From positions 1-64,000 of the forward strand of contig JAEWGW010000013.1 of the NCBI GenBank assembly GCA_023388055.1: a stretch of DNA of 64,000 nt, in the 5' to 3' direction. Below are positions 7,724 to 15,392 of the stretch, one piece after another (the first letter of the stretch is position 1; every line of letters begins with the position of its first letter). The notes below the pieces were generated by a model that was given only the letters and a program-made list of their open reading frames with translations, had not been told where the DNA came from and did not search any database. Source of the stretch: Bacillota bacterium (GTDB lineage Bacteria > Bacillota > Bacilli > Paenibacillales > NBRC-103111). A program made the translations under genes and the position numbers.

Positions 7724-9158
7724 TCAAGAACTTGATAACCCAACTTTTAATAAATATCTTATTGGTGATTCTACGAAAATCGCTGAATATTTTCAGGACT
7801 GTGAACCATTCATAGATTTAACTGTTACTTCTCCCCCTTATTGGGATATTAAACAGTATGGGGATGTAGCACAAACAGGTTTTGGACAATCTTACGAAGC
7901 GTATAAACATAGTATCACCCAAGTCTTCCAAGGTGTGTACAACCTATCAAAACCCAATGCTTCATTATATGTAAACATCGATACTTTGAAGAGAAACGGG
8001 AAACTAATAAGATTACAGGACGATATTACAAATATTCTCGAGGAAATTGGATGGATCCACCGAGACATAATAATATGGGATAAGGGAAAAACTTTACCTT
8101 GGTCTCGCAAGGGTCAAATGAGAAACATTTTTGAATACATTCTTTTTTTCACTAAAGGAAATGATTATAAATACAATATTGAGAGTATTAAAACTGTAGA
8201 AGAGCTTAAAGAGTGGTGGCACGATTATCCCGAAAGATATAACCCTGAAGGAAAAGTTCCTGAGAATATCTGGAGGTTTACCATCCCAACACAGGGAAGC
8301 TGGGGTAGTAAAGAAACCTTCGAAGATGAGGAGTTCAGACATGCATGTCCTTTTCCTCCTGAAATGATGGCAAGAATTATAAGGCTCTCATCAGAACCAA
8401 ACGATCTTATTTTCGATCCCTTTGCGGGGACTGGTGTGTTGTTATCAACAGCAGAGCTTTTGAGCAGAAGATATCTTGGTATAGACACAAACGAAAAATA
8501 TAGAAGTATTTTTGAGAAGGTTACGACGTCTCTAGTTTCAAAGCAATGGACAAGAATTGATAAGCATTATCGGGAACAAGAACTGCTTAAACAAGTAATG
8601 AAGACGTCTATTTTAAGGCTGCGGATGCTAAAGTATCCTAAAGCTATTATCAAGCGACTTAAAAGTGATAAGAATAGTAAAATTCTAGAATCAAAAATAA
8701 TTTTTATTCTAGCAGCACAAGGAAAATTGAAAGACCAATATCCAGTACAAGATTCTAAAAGGGAGGTATTAGGCAAAACTCACTATTATTTTGTTGTTGA
8801 TGCTACAGAGCAAGATCAAAATGTTTTAAGACACCAGATTGAGCTAATTATTAAAAAGGCTCCTTTTACTAAGTATGGCCTGATAACTGAGGCTAAAGTA
8901 ATTAACAGAAATGATCTTAGGAAAGCATTGAAAAAACACAGTATTAACTCTTTATTTAGTTATACTAATGGTAATACCAAATCTTATTCAGAAAATGTAC
9001 AGCTAGGTGAACTTAGAAAATATTTAAATAAGTTAATAAAAGACTATAAGAGTCAAAATGATCAGAGTAGAGAATACCCTACGATCATTTCGAACATAAG
9101 CATATTAAGTGATGAATACTCTATGATTCCTGCTGAGAAATATCAAAGAAAGTTATAA
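7710..9158 (+). CDS. Site-specific DNA methyltransferase, TSPPY type (probably N4-cytosine)
   Basis: This is a 482-residue beta-class methyltransferase. Catalytic motif IV is TSPPYW (40-45), and the AdoMet-binding motif I comes later as FDPFAGTG (235-242), giving the beta order. The TSPPY form is typical of N4-methylcytosine enzymes such as M.BglII. The C-terminal 190 residues are an extra Lys-rich segment, probably target recognition or an accessory domain. The start has a GGAAGG site. It is transcribed away from the BglII-like endonuclease operon with only the short shared region between them, so it presumably protects host DNA from that nuclease. A terminator follows. Confidence 0.88.
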   Translation: MLINNQELDNPTFNKYLIGDSTKIAEYFQDCEPFIDLTVTSPPYWDIKQYGDVAQTGFGQSYEAYKHSITQVFQGVYNLSKPNASLYVNIDTLKRNGKLIRLQDDITNILEEIGWIHRDIIIWDKGKTLPWSRKGQMRNIFEYILFFTKGNDYKYNIESIKTVEELKEWWHDYPERYNPEGKVPENIWRFTIPTQGSWGSKETFEDEEFRHACPFPPEMMARIIRLSSEPNDLIFDPFAGTGVLLSTAELLSRRYLGIDTNEKYRSIFEKVTTSLVSKQWTRIDKHYREQELLKQVMKTSILRLRMLKYPKAIIKRLKSDKNSKILESKIIFILAAQGKLKDQYPVQDSKREVLGKTHYYFVVDATEQDQNVLRHQIELIIKKAPFTKYGLITEAKVINRNDLRKALKKHSINSLFSYTNGNTKSYSENVQLGELRKYLNKLIKDYKSQNDQSREYPTIISNISILSDEYSMIPAEKYQRKL

Positions 9159-9177
9159 CACCTAATCTCAACTAACT

Positions 9178-9211
9178 GGCCGTTCAAATGGAGAGCGGCC
9201 CTTTTATTTTT
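9178..9211 (+). terminator. Terminator of the methyltransferase gene
   Basis: GGCCG (9178-9182) pairs with CGGCC (9196-9200), followed by a T-rich run to 9211. Confidence 0.65.
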
Positions 9212-9385
9212 AATTCGGTTAAGTCCTCCACAGATTAAGTCAATCTCCCCTCATCTTTCTCAAATCAAATTGAATATTTGTTTAAACACCTTAAAAAAAC
9301 CTTCATGGGCACAATCTCACAATCTAATATTAATATATGTACATTACTGTTTTTACGAAGAATTAAAAATATTCTCCTCATATGT

Positions 9386-9411
9386 ATTAAAAAAGCGCCC
9401 CATAGGCGCTT
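9386..9411 (-). terminator. Terminator of the SLH gene
   Basis: On the minus strand AAGCGCC-TATG-GGCGCTT forms a 7-bp stem (9393-9411), followed by a run of T residues (A run 9386-9392 on the plus strand). It starts six bases after the SLH stop codon. Confidence 0.75.
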
Positions 9412-9416
9412 CTTTA

Positions 9417-10655
9417 TCATTTTCGAGACATATCAAATGTAAGCATACCATCAATATACATCAGCGTATCTTGAGTAAATAACGTAAGAGAGACTTCCTT
9501 CATGCTGCCACCAATCTGGATGACAATACTCTTTGCATTGGAGGATACAATCTTAAAAGGCTCTGTAATTGAAAAACGATCAATATACTCTATCGTCCCA
9601 CTGTCTGGTCCAGTAGCCTTTATTTCAAAGCCAAACACCTTATCTTTATCCCACCACTCACCATCAAATGCACTTAAATCTAATGAGCTCTCCACTGCAC
9701 TGCTTGTACTATCACCATTAGCTGCTACCCTTTTTAAGATGTAGGTGTCGCCCAAAACCACTTCCATATTCACTGTATTATCATCTTGAAGCGCTAAAAT
9801 CATATTTGTTGATTTCTCATCTTCCTCCAAGTGAATGACTATACTGTCTGTTTTGTTTTGAAAATACGTAAATGGTATTGTAGTGCCTTCACCTTCCGAA
9901 AAGAATGTGATGCTGCCGTTAGAAGAGTCTGCAAAGGAAAGAGCAATGGATAGTTCATCTGAGTCTATCGTATTCCAATCCTCTTCAAACTTTTTAACCT
10001 GCGGATTAACTCCTGATGGTTCATAAGCTTGGAGCTTAGCCCCTTCACCATATGCTATCCAGATTATATATGCCGCTTCTGCACGGGAAACGGGTATCTT
10101 GGGTCTGAATGTGTTGTCCTTGTAGCCACTAATAATACCCTTCTCGGCTGCTATGGAAACATACGGTATGAACCCTGTCCAAATTTCATCTTTATCTTTG
10201 AATCGGTCTACATAGGCTAGTTTAGAATCGACCAATGAATATCCAAGTAATCTAACTACGGCTGTTGTCATTTCCTCCCTTGTTGCTTCCCGCTCTGGTT
10301 CATAAACATGTTTACCATTTTGAATATCTCCAATAAGATATTCCTCTGCAGCCTCAATATTAGCTGCGTACCACGCATCAGCACTGACATCAGTGTACTC
10401 AATTTCAAATTCATCTTTCTTTGATTTTAGCCCGCCAGCCCTAACCAAGATTGTAGCCAGTTCTGCTCTCGTAATTGTGTTAGATGGTTTAAATGAACCA
10501 TCATCATAACCAGTGATGATGCCTTTGCCTGCAAGATCATTGATGCTTTGGGAAGCCCAGTGATCGGCACCCACATCTTTAAAGCTGGGAGATGCATAAG
10601 AAATGGAACTGATTAGCATGGCACAAAGCCCAATGATAATTACCTTTGCTCTCAT
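9417..10655 (-). CDS. S-layer-homology (SLH) domain surface protein
   Basis: The 412-residue protein has an N-terminal signal peptide (hydrophobic core IIIGLCAMLISSISYAS). Three SLH repeats cover roughly residues 23-205: FKDVGADHWASQSI..., YTDVSADAWYAANI... and FKDKDEIWTGFIPYV..., each with the ITRAELA/ATREEMT/VSRAEAA type helix. SLH triplets bind pyruvylated cell-wall polymer, so the protein is exported and wall-anchored. The C-terminal 200 residues are beta-rich and unassigned. It is preceded 19 bases upstream by a lipoprotein gene and has an AAGGAGAG site. A wall protein is unusual cargo for a defence-type island. Confidence 0.88.
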   Translation of the reverse strand: MRAKVIIIGLCAMLISSISYASPSFKDVGADHWASQSINDLAGKGIITGYDDGSFKPSNTITRAELATILVRAGGLKSKKDEFEIEYTDVSADAWYAANIEAAEEYLIGDIQNGKHVYEPEREATREEMTTAVVRLLGYSLVDSKLAYVDRFKDKDEIWTGFIPYVSIAAEKGIISGYKDNTFRPKIPVSRAEAAYIIWIAYGEGAKLQAYEPSGVNPQVKKFEEDWNTIDSDELSIALSFADSSNGSITFFSEGEGTTIPFTYFQNKTDSIVIHLEEDEKSTNMILALQDDNTVNMEVVLGDTYILKRVAANGDSTSSAVESSLDLSAFDGEWWDKDKVFGFEIKATGPDSGTIEYIDRFSITEPFKIVSSNAKSIVIQIGGSMKEVSLTLFTQDTLMYIDGMLTFDMSRK

Positions 10656-10674
10656 TTACAGTCTCTCCTTATAG

Positions 10675-11337
10675 TTATGATTTTCCACATGAGGATGGCT
10701 TACCGTCCCACAAACCCAATGAAGTATCCAGCAATTCACTAACATATCTAAATGCATGCGAATTTGAGCAAGCACCGATACCAGGAGCACGTAACGGCTT
10801 ACCCTTGTTCTCTTCAGCCTCCTTAAATGCATCAACAGGTGGCTTCACACGATATCTATCATCTACTAACCAGAACTTATCGTCATTAAAATTAATGGTA
10901 AAGAAGTAGCCATCTTCGAGAATTTGGAGCTGGGTATTACTCGCCACAGCATTTTCGAACTTCTTATATATCTCCAATGCCTTCTCTCGCTTGTCCCTGA
11001 GCTTAAATCCGCTTTTCGTAATGGCATCTTCTCCATTGAGTTCTATAGCATAGACCACTCCATTCAAGACTTGGAAACTAACGCTCTTATAACTTAATTG
11101 CCTGCGATCATCGCCATTTGTGAAGCTCTTCGACAAATCAGACAGTTTAATCGCACCTATGGGGGTTCCTAACTCTTTGAGTATCTTCTCTTCCTTATCC
11201 CCAATTTTGATATTCTTGTGAGTCAGTTCATTCTTGAGACTGCTGGAATTGTCGCCGCCGCTGCTTCCCCCTATGGAATCGCTACATCCAGTTTGTAAAA
11301 TTAATAGTACAGCCATTATGACAAGACTCTTTCTCAT
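10675..11337 (-). CDS. Putative lipoprotein, unknown function
   Basis: This 220-residue protein starts after a strong AGGAGG site. It carries a lipoprotein signal peptide ending in LQTG-C at residues 15-19, so it should be anchored on the outer face of the membrane. The mature part begins with a Ser/Gly-rich linker. Further on, KNIKIGDKEEKILKELG resembles repeats in secreted Bacillales proteins with a 'GDskeeVl..lG' motif, and a Cys near the C-terminus follows. It probably forms an operon with the SLH protein and the small membrane protein upstream. Function unknown. Confidence 0.7.
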   Translation of the reverse strand: MRKSLVIMAVLLILQTGCSDSIGGSSGGDNSSSLKNELTHKNIKIGDKEEKILKELGTPIGAIKLSDLSKSFTNGDDRRQLSYKSVSFQVLNGVVYAIELNGEDAITKSGFKLRDKREKALEIYKKFENAVASNTQLQILEDGYFFTINFNDDKFWLVDDRYRVKPPVDAFKEAEENKGKPLRAPGIGACSNSHAFRYVSELLDTSLGLWDGKPSSCGKS

Positions 11338-11360
11338 ATCTTGTTAACCTCCTAGAAAGT

Positions 11361-11555
11361 TCAAACCATCATTGAAAGTAAACCCACAAGCAGGAGTGCT
11401 AGGATCACCACTACGCTAATGACAATCATGCAACCATATTGAGCCTTACTTCCGAGACTCATTGCTCCGAGAAAACCTGCAATCAAAAACCCTAGACCTA
11501 CGAATGCCGCGGCTAATACACCCTTAGAAGCCCCCATACTGAGAAATAATTTCAT
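11361..11555 (-). CDS. Small membrane protein (64 residues)
   Basis: Two hydrophobic segments, about residues 12-31 and 41-62, are separated by a short polar turn (SLGSKAQYG), making a small two-helix membrane protein. The ribosome-binding site at 11555 is weak and the internal ATG at codon 7 is an alternative start. It lies 23 bases upstream of the lipoprotein gene in the same direction. Family not recognised. Confidence 0.5.
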   Translation of the reverse strand: MKLFLSMGASKGVLAAAFVGLGFLIAGFLGAMSLGSKAQYGCMIVISVVVILALLLVGLLSMMV

Positions 11556-11698
11556 ATAGCAAATTTCAACTTAGTTAAAAATCCTACAACCAGTTATGTA
11601 TTATCTAATTCGGTTGTACGTTTGAAGTCGCCCACCGCCTCCCTAGGAATACCAGTCTATTCCATAATACTCATTGATACATTTATAACACACAAACA

Positions 11699-11746
11699 CC
11701 CAATTGGGTATATTTTGTTCATTATAATCCCAGTTGTATATTGGGA
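11699..11746. promoter_or_regulatory. Likely XRE operator and promoter
   Basis: Two palindromic sites lie upstream of the XRE gene: CCCAATTGGG (11699-11708) and TCCCAGTTGTATATTGGGA (11728-11746). They share CCCARTTG/TTGGG halves. A TATAAT (11723-11728) sits between and abuts the second site, so repressor binding would cover the -10 region. A matching -35 is not obvious. Confidence 0.55.
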
Positions 11747-11791
11747 ATGATACGCATGTAAGCTATCGTTTGTTTGAGGTGATAGCTTCAC

Positions 11792-12136
11792 ATGCAAAAT
11801 ATTAAACAATTAGTAGGTGCTCGTGTGCGGGAGCTTAGAAGAGAACGAAATCTGAGCCAAGAAGAACTCGCACACCTTGCCGATCTTCATCCAACCTACA
11901 TTGGAAAGCTCGAACGTGGCGAACGAAATATGTCCGTTGAGAGCCTAGATAAGGTTGCACGTGCCTTAGGAATTACGTTGGAGCAACTTTTCAGATACAT
12001 ACAACCCCAGAATAATGATGATGAGACGAGTATTATGAACCAAATTGTTAACCGCTTGTATGGTATGAGCATAGATGAAAAGAAGTCCATTCTAAAACTC
12101 ATAAATAGTGCCCTTGAGCTTCGGTATAAGAAGTAA
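11792..12136 (+). CDS. XRE-family helix-turn-helix regulator
   Basis: The protein has 114 residues. An XRE-type DNA-binding domain fills residues 6-64 (VRELRRERNLSQEELAHLA...YIGKLERGERNMS), followed by a short helical C-terminal part that may dimerise. GAGGTG upstream is the likely ribosome-binding site. Two palindromes in the promoter region suggest self-regulation. It opens the plus-strand block of small genes leading to Sda, RadC and others. Such a regulator commonly controls excision or cargo genes in islands; its targets here are not known. Confidence 0.85.
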   Translation: MQNIKQLVGARVRELRRERNLSQEELAHLADLHPTYIGKLERGERNMSVESLDKVARALGITLEQLFRYIQPQNNDDETSIMNQIVNRLYGMSIDEKKSILKLINSALELRYKK

Positions 12137-12151
12137 ATATACAAGTGCATT

Positions 12152-12181
12152 GCCTGTATCCGTTGGGATATGGGCTTTTTT
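12152..12181 (+). terminator. Terminator after the XRE gene
   Basis: GCCTGTATCC pairs with GGATATGGGC through a short GTTG loop, with two G-U pairs, and is followed by six T residues. Confidence 0.6.
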
Positions 12182-12246
12182 GCGTTTTAACAGGGACAAA
12201 AAAGCGGGTGTGAGATTACCCCAAGCCAAGAAGGGAGTGAGTACAA

Positions 12247-12420
12247 ATGGCAAGCTATAAGTCGTTAAGCGATGAAGTACTGTTAAGTGCATATCAGAAG
12301 GCAATCGAGCTTGAATTGGAAGTGCAGTTTATAGAGTTTCTAAATCAAGAGTTGATACGGCGCGGCCTGATTGCAAACCCAGATTTTATAGGAGGCGATT
12401 CCTGTGATTCCAAAGAGTAA
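12247..12420 (+). CDS. sda: Sda-like sporulation checkpoint inhibitor
   Basis: This 57-residue protein has a strong GGGAGTGAG site. The core LSDEVLLSAYQKAIELELE followed by FIEFLNQELIRRGL aligns without gaps to the helical hairpin of Bacillus subtilis Sda. Leu24 and Phe28 here correspond to Sda Leu21 and Phe25, residues I recall as important for binding. Sda blocks the autokinase KinA and so stops Spo0A activation when DNA replication is disturbed. On a mobile island it could delay host sporulation. The stop codon overlaps the GTG start of the next gene, indicating coupling. It was missed by length-based gene finding. Confidence 0.8.
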   Translation: MASYKSLSDEVLLSAYQKAIELELEVQFIEFLNQELIRRGLIANPDFIGGDSCDSKE

Positions 12421-12940
12421 ACCTCAGAAGGTGATGACAAGGTACAATCCCCATAACGTAATCCAGCCTAACAAGGATCTTCATTATTACGAATTCATCA
12501 TGTTTCGGCAGTTAATCGAGTATACTTGTCCGCCATTTCGTATAGCTTCGGGCATATTGAAAGGAAAGGTAACAATGGAGGGATTCGGGCTATTTATAAC
12601 CAGAGCCGTTAATGTAGGTGGTCACTTCAATTATGAGGCTTTTAATTGCGGCGTTCTGAGTGCAAGGTCGTATGAGGTAAACATGCTTATCAGCAAGCTG
12701 GCAAATCTTGATCGGCCTTATGAGGACAATATTGCCGCGGCTATTATGGAAAGCCGATTATTATGGGAACAGAACGAGCAAGGCAACTCATTTGAAAGAA
12801 CAGCCAAGAAGAAACTAAAAGCCAAGTATCGCCAAAATCCCGAAATGGTCAAACCCTTCCCCGTAACCAAACTGAACATCTTTGATCCCACTGAAGAACG
12901 CACAATTAGGATGCGCCGCTATATAGACCAGTGCCGATGA
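12404..12940 (+). CDS. Unknown 178-residue protein coupled to Sda
   Basis: GTG start at 12404 with GGAGG upstream, inside the last codons of sda, so translation is coupled. The protein is basic and soluble; residues 25-70 contain IEYTCPPFRIASGIL and FNYEAFNCGVLSARSYEVN, and the C-terminus is Lys/Arg-rich. I do not recognise the family. The shared message with Sda suggests a related host-control or replication role, which is inference. Confidence 0.65.
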   Translation: MIPKSKPQKVMTRYNPHNVIQPNKDLHYYEFIMFRQLIEYTCPPFRIASGILKGKVTMEGFGLFITRAVNVGGHFNYEAFNCGVLSARSYEVNMLISKLANLDRPYEDNIAAAIMESRLLWEQNEQGNSFERTAKKKLKAKYRQNPEMVKPFPVTKLNIFDPTEERTIRMRRYIDQCR

Positions 12941-12976
12941 CTCTGCCTAGATTGTATTAGGTAGGGTCTTTTTTTA
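12939..12976 (+). terminator. Terminator of the sda operon
   Basis: GACTCTGCCTA (12939-12949) pairs with TAGGTAGGGTC (12958-12968) with G-U pairs, followed by seven T residues. Confidence 0.8.
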
Positions 12977-13035
12977 TTAACAGAGAGAAATCAAGGGCTG
13001 TGCGATGATGCCCCTTAGAAGGGAGGGAGAAGACT

Positions 13036-13122
13036 ATGCATGAACTTTAAGAAGCCTTAACGGAATTCGCAAATGTGCTAATTAAGCTTAGCTGTCAGTT
13101 TGACCATATGAAGAGGAGGTGA
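13036..13122 (+). pseudogene. Tiny frame with an early in-frame stop
   Basis: ATG at 13036 is preceded by GGGAGGGAGA, an excellent ribosome-binding site. Codon 5 is TAA, yet the same frame then runs protein-like for 23 more codons (EALTEFANVLIKLSCQFDHM) to a TGA overlapping the next gene's AGGAGGTG site. A single CAA-to-TAA or GAA-to-TAA change would explain this. It may be a broken small gene, or a translated 4-residue leader. Confidence 0.35.
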
Positions 13123-13128
13123 ACTTGA

Positions 13129-13383
13129 ATGGCGGAGATAAAGCCTTGGTCTGAAGAAATCGAAGTTCTTATACGGCAGCTTGTGGTCAATAACCATTTA
13201 TGTATGGCTGCTCACGTGCTGAAAAATTACTTAATTCGTTCCTGGAAGGTCGAAGAAGAGCTTGCCCACAAGTACATGCAAGTCTATTTCCGAAAATATT
13301 ACAGCAGAGAGGTTGAGCGCTATCAAAAGCAATTCACACACAAGAGAGGGAAATTCTATGGACAGGATAAGCACGTTGGTTAA
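13129..13383 (+). CDS. Unknown 84-residue protein
   Basis: This small charged helical protein has a strong AGGAGGTG site. It contains Trp-rich helices (PWSEEIEVLIRQL and RSWKVEEELAHKYM) and a basic C-terminus. It overlaps the next gene by 26 bases. Such small proteins are common in the early modules of phage-derived islands; no function can be assigned. Confidence 0.6.
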   Translation: MAEIKPWSEEIEVLIRQLVVNNHLCMAAHVLKNYLIRSWKVEEELAHKYMQVYFRKYYSREVERYQKQFTHKRGKFYGQDKHVG

Positions 13384-13546
13384 GCGCCGCGGAGCATTAA
13401 AGAGAATCAGAAGCTGCTTGGATCGAAGAGCTTCTTTGCAGACTGAGGCGGGGCAGGCCTATTTATCTTGCTTGGCCTTACTGGTTATGACAGAAATACA
13501 GATTGCAGAAAAAGAAAAAGCTGCCCACAAGGGAGCAGCAAGATAA
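13358..13546 (+). CDS. Unknown 62-residue basic protein
   Basis: The ATG at 13358 is preceded by GAGAGGG, which makes it a better start than the longer open frame. The N-terminal third is strongly basic (LVKRRGALKRIRSCLDRRA), followed by one amphipathic or weakly hydrophobic helix and a Lys-rich end. Nucleic-acid binding is possible. No family recognised. Confidence 0.5.
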   Translation: MDRISTLVKRRGALKRIRSCLDRRASLQTEAGQAYLSCLALLVMTEIQIAEKEKAAHKGAAR

Positions 13547-13642
13547 ATCACCTAATGTAATTCTAATCCAATCATAGGCATTTCACAAGGGGGAGGCCAT
13601 TGAGCCTCCTTCTTCATTTTATGAATAGATGGAGGAATTCCC

Positions 13643-14245
13643 ATGAGTGCTAATAGCCTGTTCAAATCTATTCTTGCAGACACACTACACGAATCTGCAA
13701 ACAGCTATTTAATTGAAGAATTAATCGAGCAATATAAATCCCCACAGCAATTATGGCATGCAACAGAGCAAGAGCTTATGAAGGTTAAAGGAATCGGCAA
13801 AGCGAAAAGTCGCCAAATCATTGCAGCCGTTCAACTAGCGAAGTTAATACTTGTACCAAGAGCAGAACAAGCTGTAATCCGTTCTCCACGGGACATATTT
13901 GAGCTTATGCGCTTTGAAATCGGTATGGAGAACAAGGAATTCTTCTATATCCTACTTCTGGACACAAAGAACAAGGTAATTTCAAAGGAACTAATCTCCA
14001 TCGGGTCACTTAATATGACCATCGTTCATCCAAGGGAGGTATTCAACGCGGCAATACGACAGTCGGCCGCAAGCATTCTTTGCATCCACAATCATCCTTC
14101 AGGTGATCCCACCCCCTCTCAGGAGGACATCCAACTAACAAATCGACTCGCTGAAGCTGGGAAAATCGTTGGGATAGAGCTTCTTGATCATCTCGTAATA
14201 AGTGGATCAGACTATGTATCGCTGAAAGAAAAAGGGTTAATATGA
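13643..14245 (+). CDS. radC: RadC-family JAB-domain protein
   Basis: This 200-residue protein has the full RadC layout. An N-terminal helix-hairpin-helix region (MKVKGIGKAKSRQIIAA, 46-62) precedes a C-terminal JAB/MPN-like metal-binding domain with Glu98 and the HNHPSGDPTPSQED motif (149-162), whose two His and the Asp would bind zinc. The length is a little below the usual 220-230. The name comes from an old repair phenotype that has been questioned; extra copies are common on mobile elements and phages, where the function is unclear. It ends the plus-strand small-gene block. Confidence 0.88.
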   Translation: MSANSLFKSILADTLHESANSYLIEELIEQYKSPQQLWHATEQELMKVKGIGKAKSRQIIAAVQLAKLILVPRAEQAVIRSPRDIFELMRFEIGMENKEFFYILLLDTKNKVISKELISIGSLNMTIVHPREVFNAAIRQSAASILCIHNHPSGDPTPSQEDIQLTNRLAEAGKIVGIELLDHLVISGSDYVSLKEKGLI

Positions 14246-14638
14246 GGCATTATTCAGCTGAATGCCAGGCAAGGGTTGACTGATATTACCATGCTCGTTA
14301 CTTCTATTTAAAGGGTCGACATTAGTCGGCCTTAAATGTAGGGAGCCTTCGGCCTACATAGTCAGCTCGCTTCGCTCACAAGTTACTAATGTCATCCGCA
14401 TCATTCGCAGTACTCCCTTCATAAAATAATGGAAGCCTTCTTGATACCTCAAACGCTGCAACCATTGGCTATGTTGATTGGTTGGTCAAGAGAAGCTGAG
14501 GAATTGTCCCGTAAGAATTAACATTTTGAGAGAGCCAGCCGTTTCGGTTGGCTCTTCTCTATTGTCCCCCTGAAAACTCACTACGTTGCTCTCCCCAAAA
14601 CCTTGGATATAATAATTTCCCCCACTCAATCCACTAAC
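14246..14638. other. Gene-free stretch with several hairpins
   Basis: No convincing reading frame is present. Short hairpins are seen: AGTCGGCCTT region (14315-14340), a GTAGGGAGCCTTCGGCCTAC hairpin near 14339-14358, and the long stem at 14528-14560. The last, GAGAGAGCCAGCC with GGTTGGCTCTTCTC around a GTTTC loop, lies between convergent genes and probably stops transcription despite lacking a clean T run. Confidence 0.4.
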
Positions 14639-15160
14639 TTATTGAACTGCATCCCATAATTCAGGATCATCGTTAAGTTCTTTTTTCCAATAGGCCCTTT
14701 GTTCCTCAATTTCTTTAATAGAGTACTCTTCCTCAAGGTTAAACCTATCCAGCAGTTCCCCCTCGCAGAACCACATTTCATAAAGGTAGGTCTCGAACTC
14801 TTTCCAGCGGTTCTTCATGATTCGCCTTTCTCCCCGTTCAATAAGGCTAATTGTAGATGCTGGTAGACGAACGATCTTACCAAGCTGCTCCTGAGTCAGA
14901 TTATCATGTATTCTTTTTAATTTTACCTGTTGATGCAAGGGAAGCTGATCTGGAGCAATCATCAAGTCCCTTCTGGCGTTATATATGCTCATGACATCAT
15001 TGGGATCATGAATATAATCGCTGCGAAAACCAAAATCCTTATAATAATCCAAATCAGGTACGTACATAGGCATCAACCCTTTGAAGAATAAGTGGGTTCC
15101 TCCCCTGAGAACCTCAACTTTCCCCTTTAACATAACCATTACATTCAAATAAAGCAACAA
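14639..15160 (-). CDS. XRE-type regulator with extra N-terminal region
   Basis: This is a 173-residue protein. Residues 79-130 form an XRE helix-turn-helix (LKRIHDNLTQEQLGKIV...STISLIERGERRI). The N-terminal 75 residues are unassigned, and the C-terminus is acidic and helical. The exact start is uncertain: no strong ribosome-binding site precedes 15160, while an internal ATG about 30 codons later has AAAGGG. It is the last gene of the minus-strand block with the PD-(D/E)XK nuclease and RT-like genes and may regulate that block. Confidence 0.65.
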   Translation of the reverse strand: MLLYLNVMVMLKGKVEVLRGGTHLFFKGLMPMYVPDLDYYKDFGFRSDYIHDPNDVMSIYNARRDLMIAPDQLPLHQQVKLKRIHDNLTQEQLGKIVRLPASTISLIERGERRIMKNRWKEFETYLYEMWFCEGELLDRFNLEEEYSIKEIEEQRAYWKKELNDDPELWDAVQ

Positions 15161-15392
15161 ATATTGACTAAATAAATGACTAAATTTTTATCCTTTTTAC
15201 TACTTCAATACACATGTATAAAGTACTTAAAGACCATTATCCCTTACTCTTCCTGAGGTTCATGTACTAATAATGCTTTTCCAGGAAAACAACCGATTCG
15301 GGTTAATCCTGGGGGGATAAGGCATACACTAGCTGCGTTACAAGATGGCATAGAATTGAACGGCATGGGTTACCACTCATTTGTGGCTACTT

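Noticed and set aside
1047..9158. DISARM, BREX or Druantia system
   Set aside because: The marker genes (DUF1998, phospholipase D, PglX/PglZ, BrxC, very large helicase) are absent.
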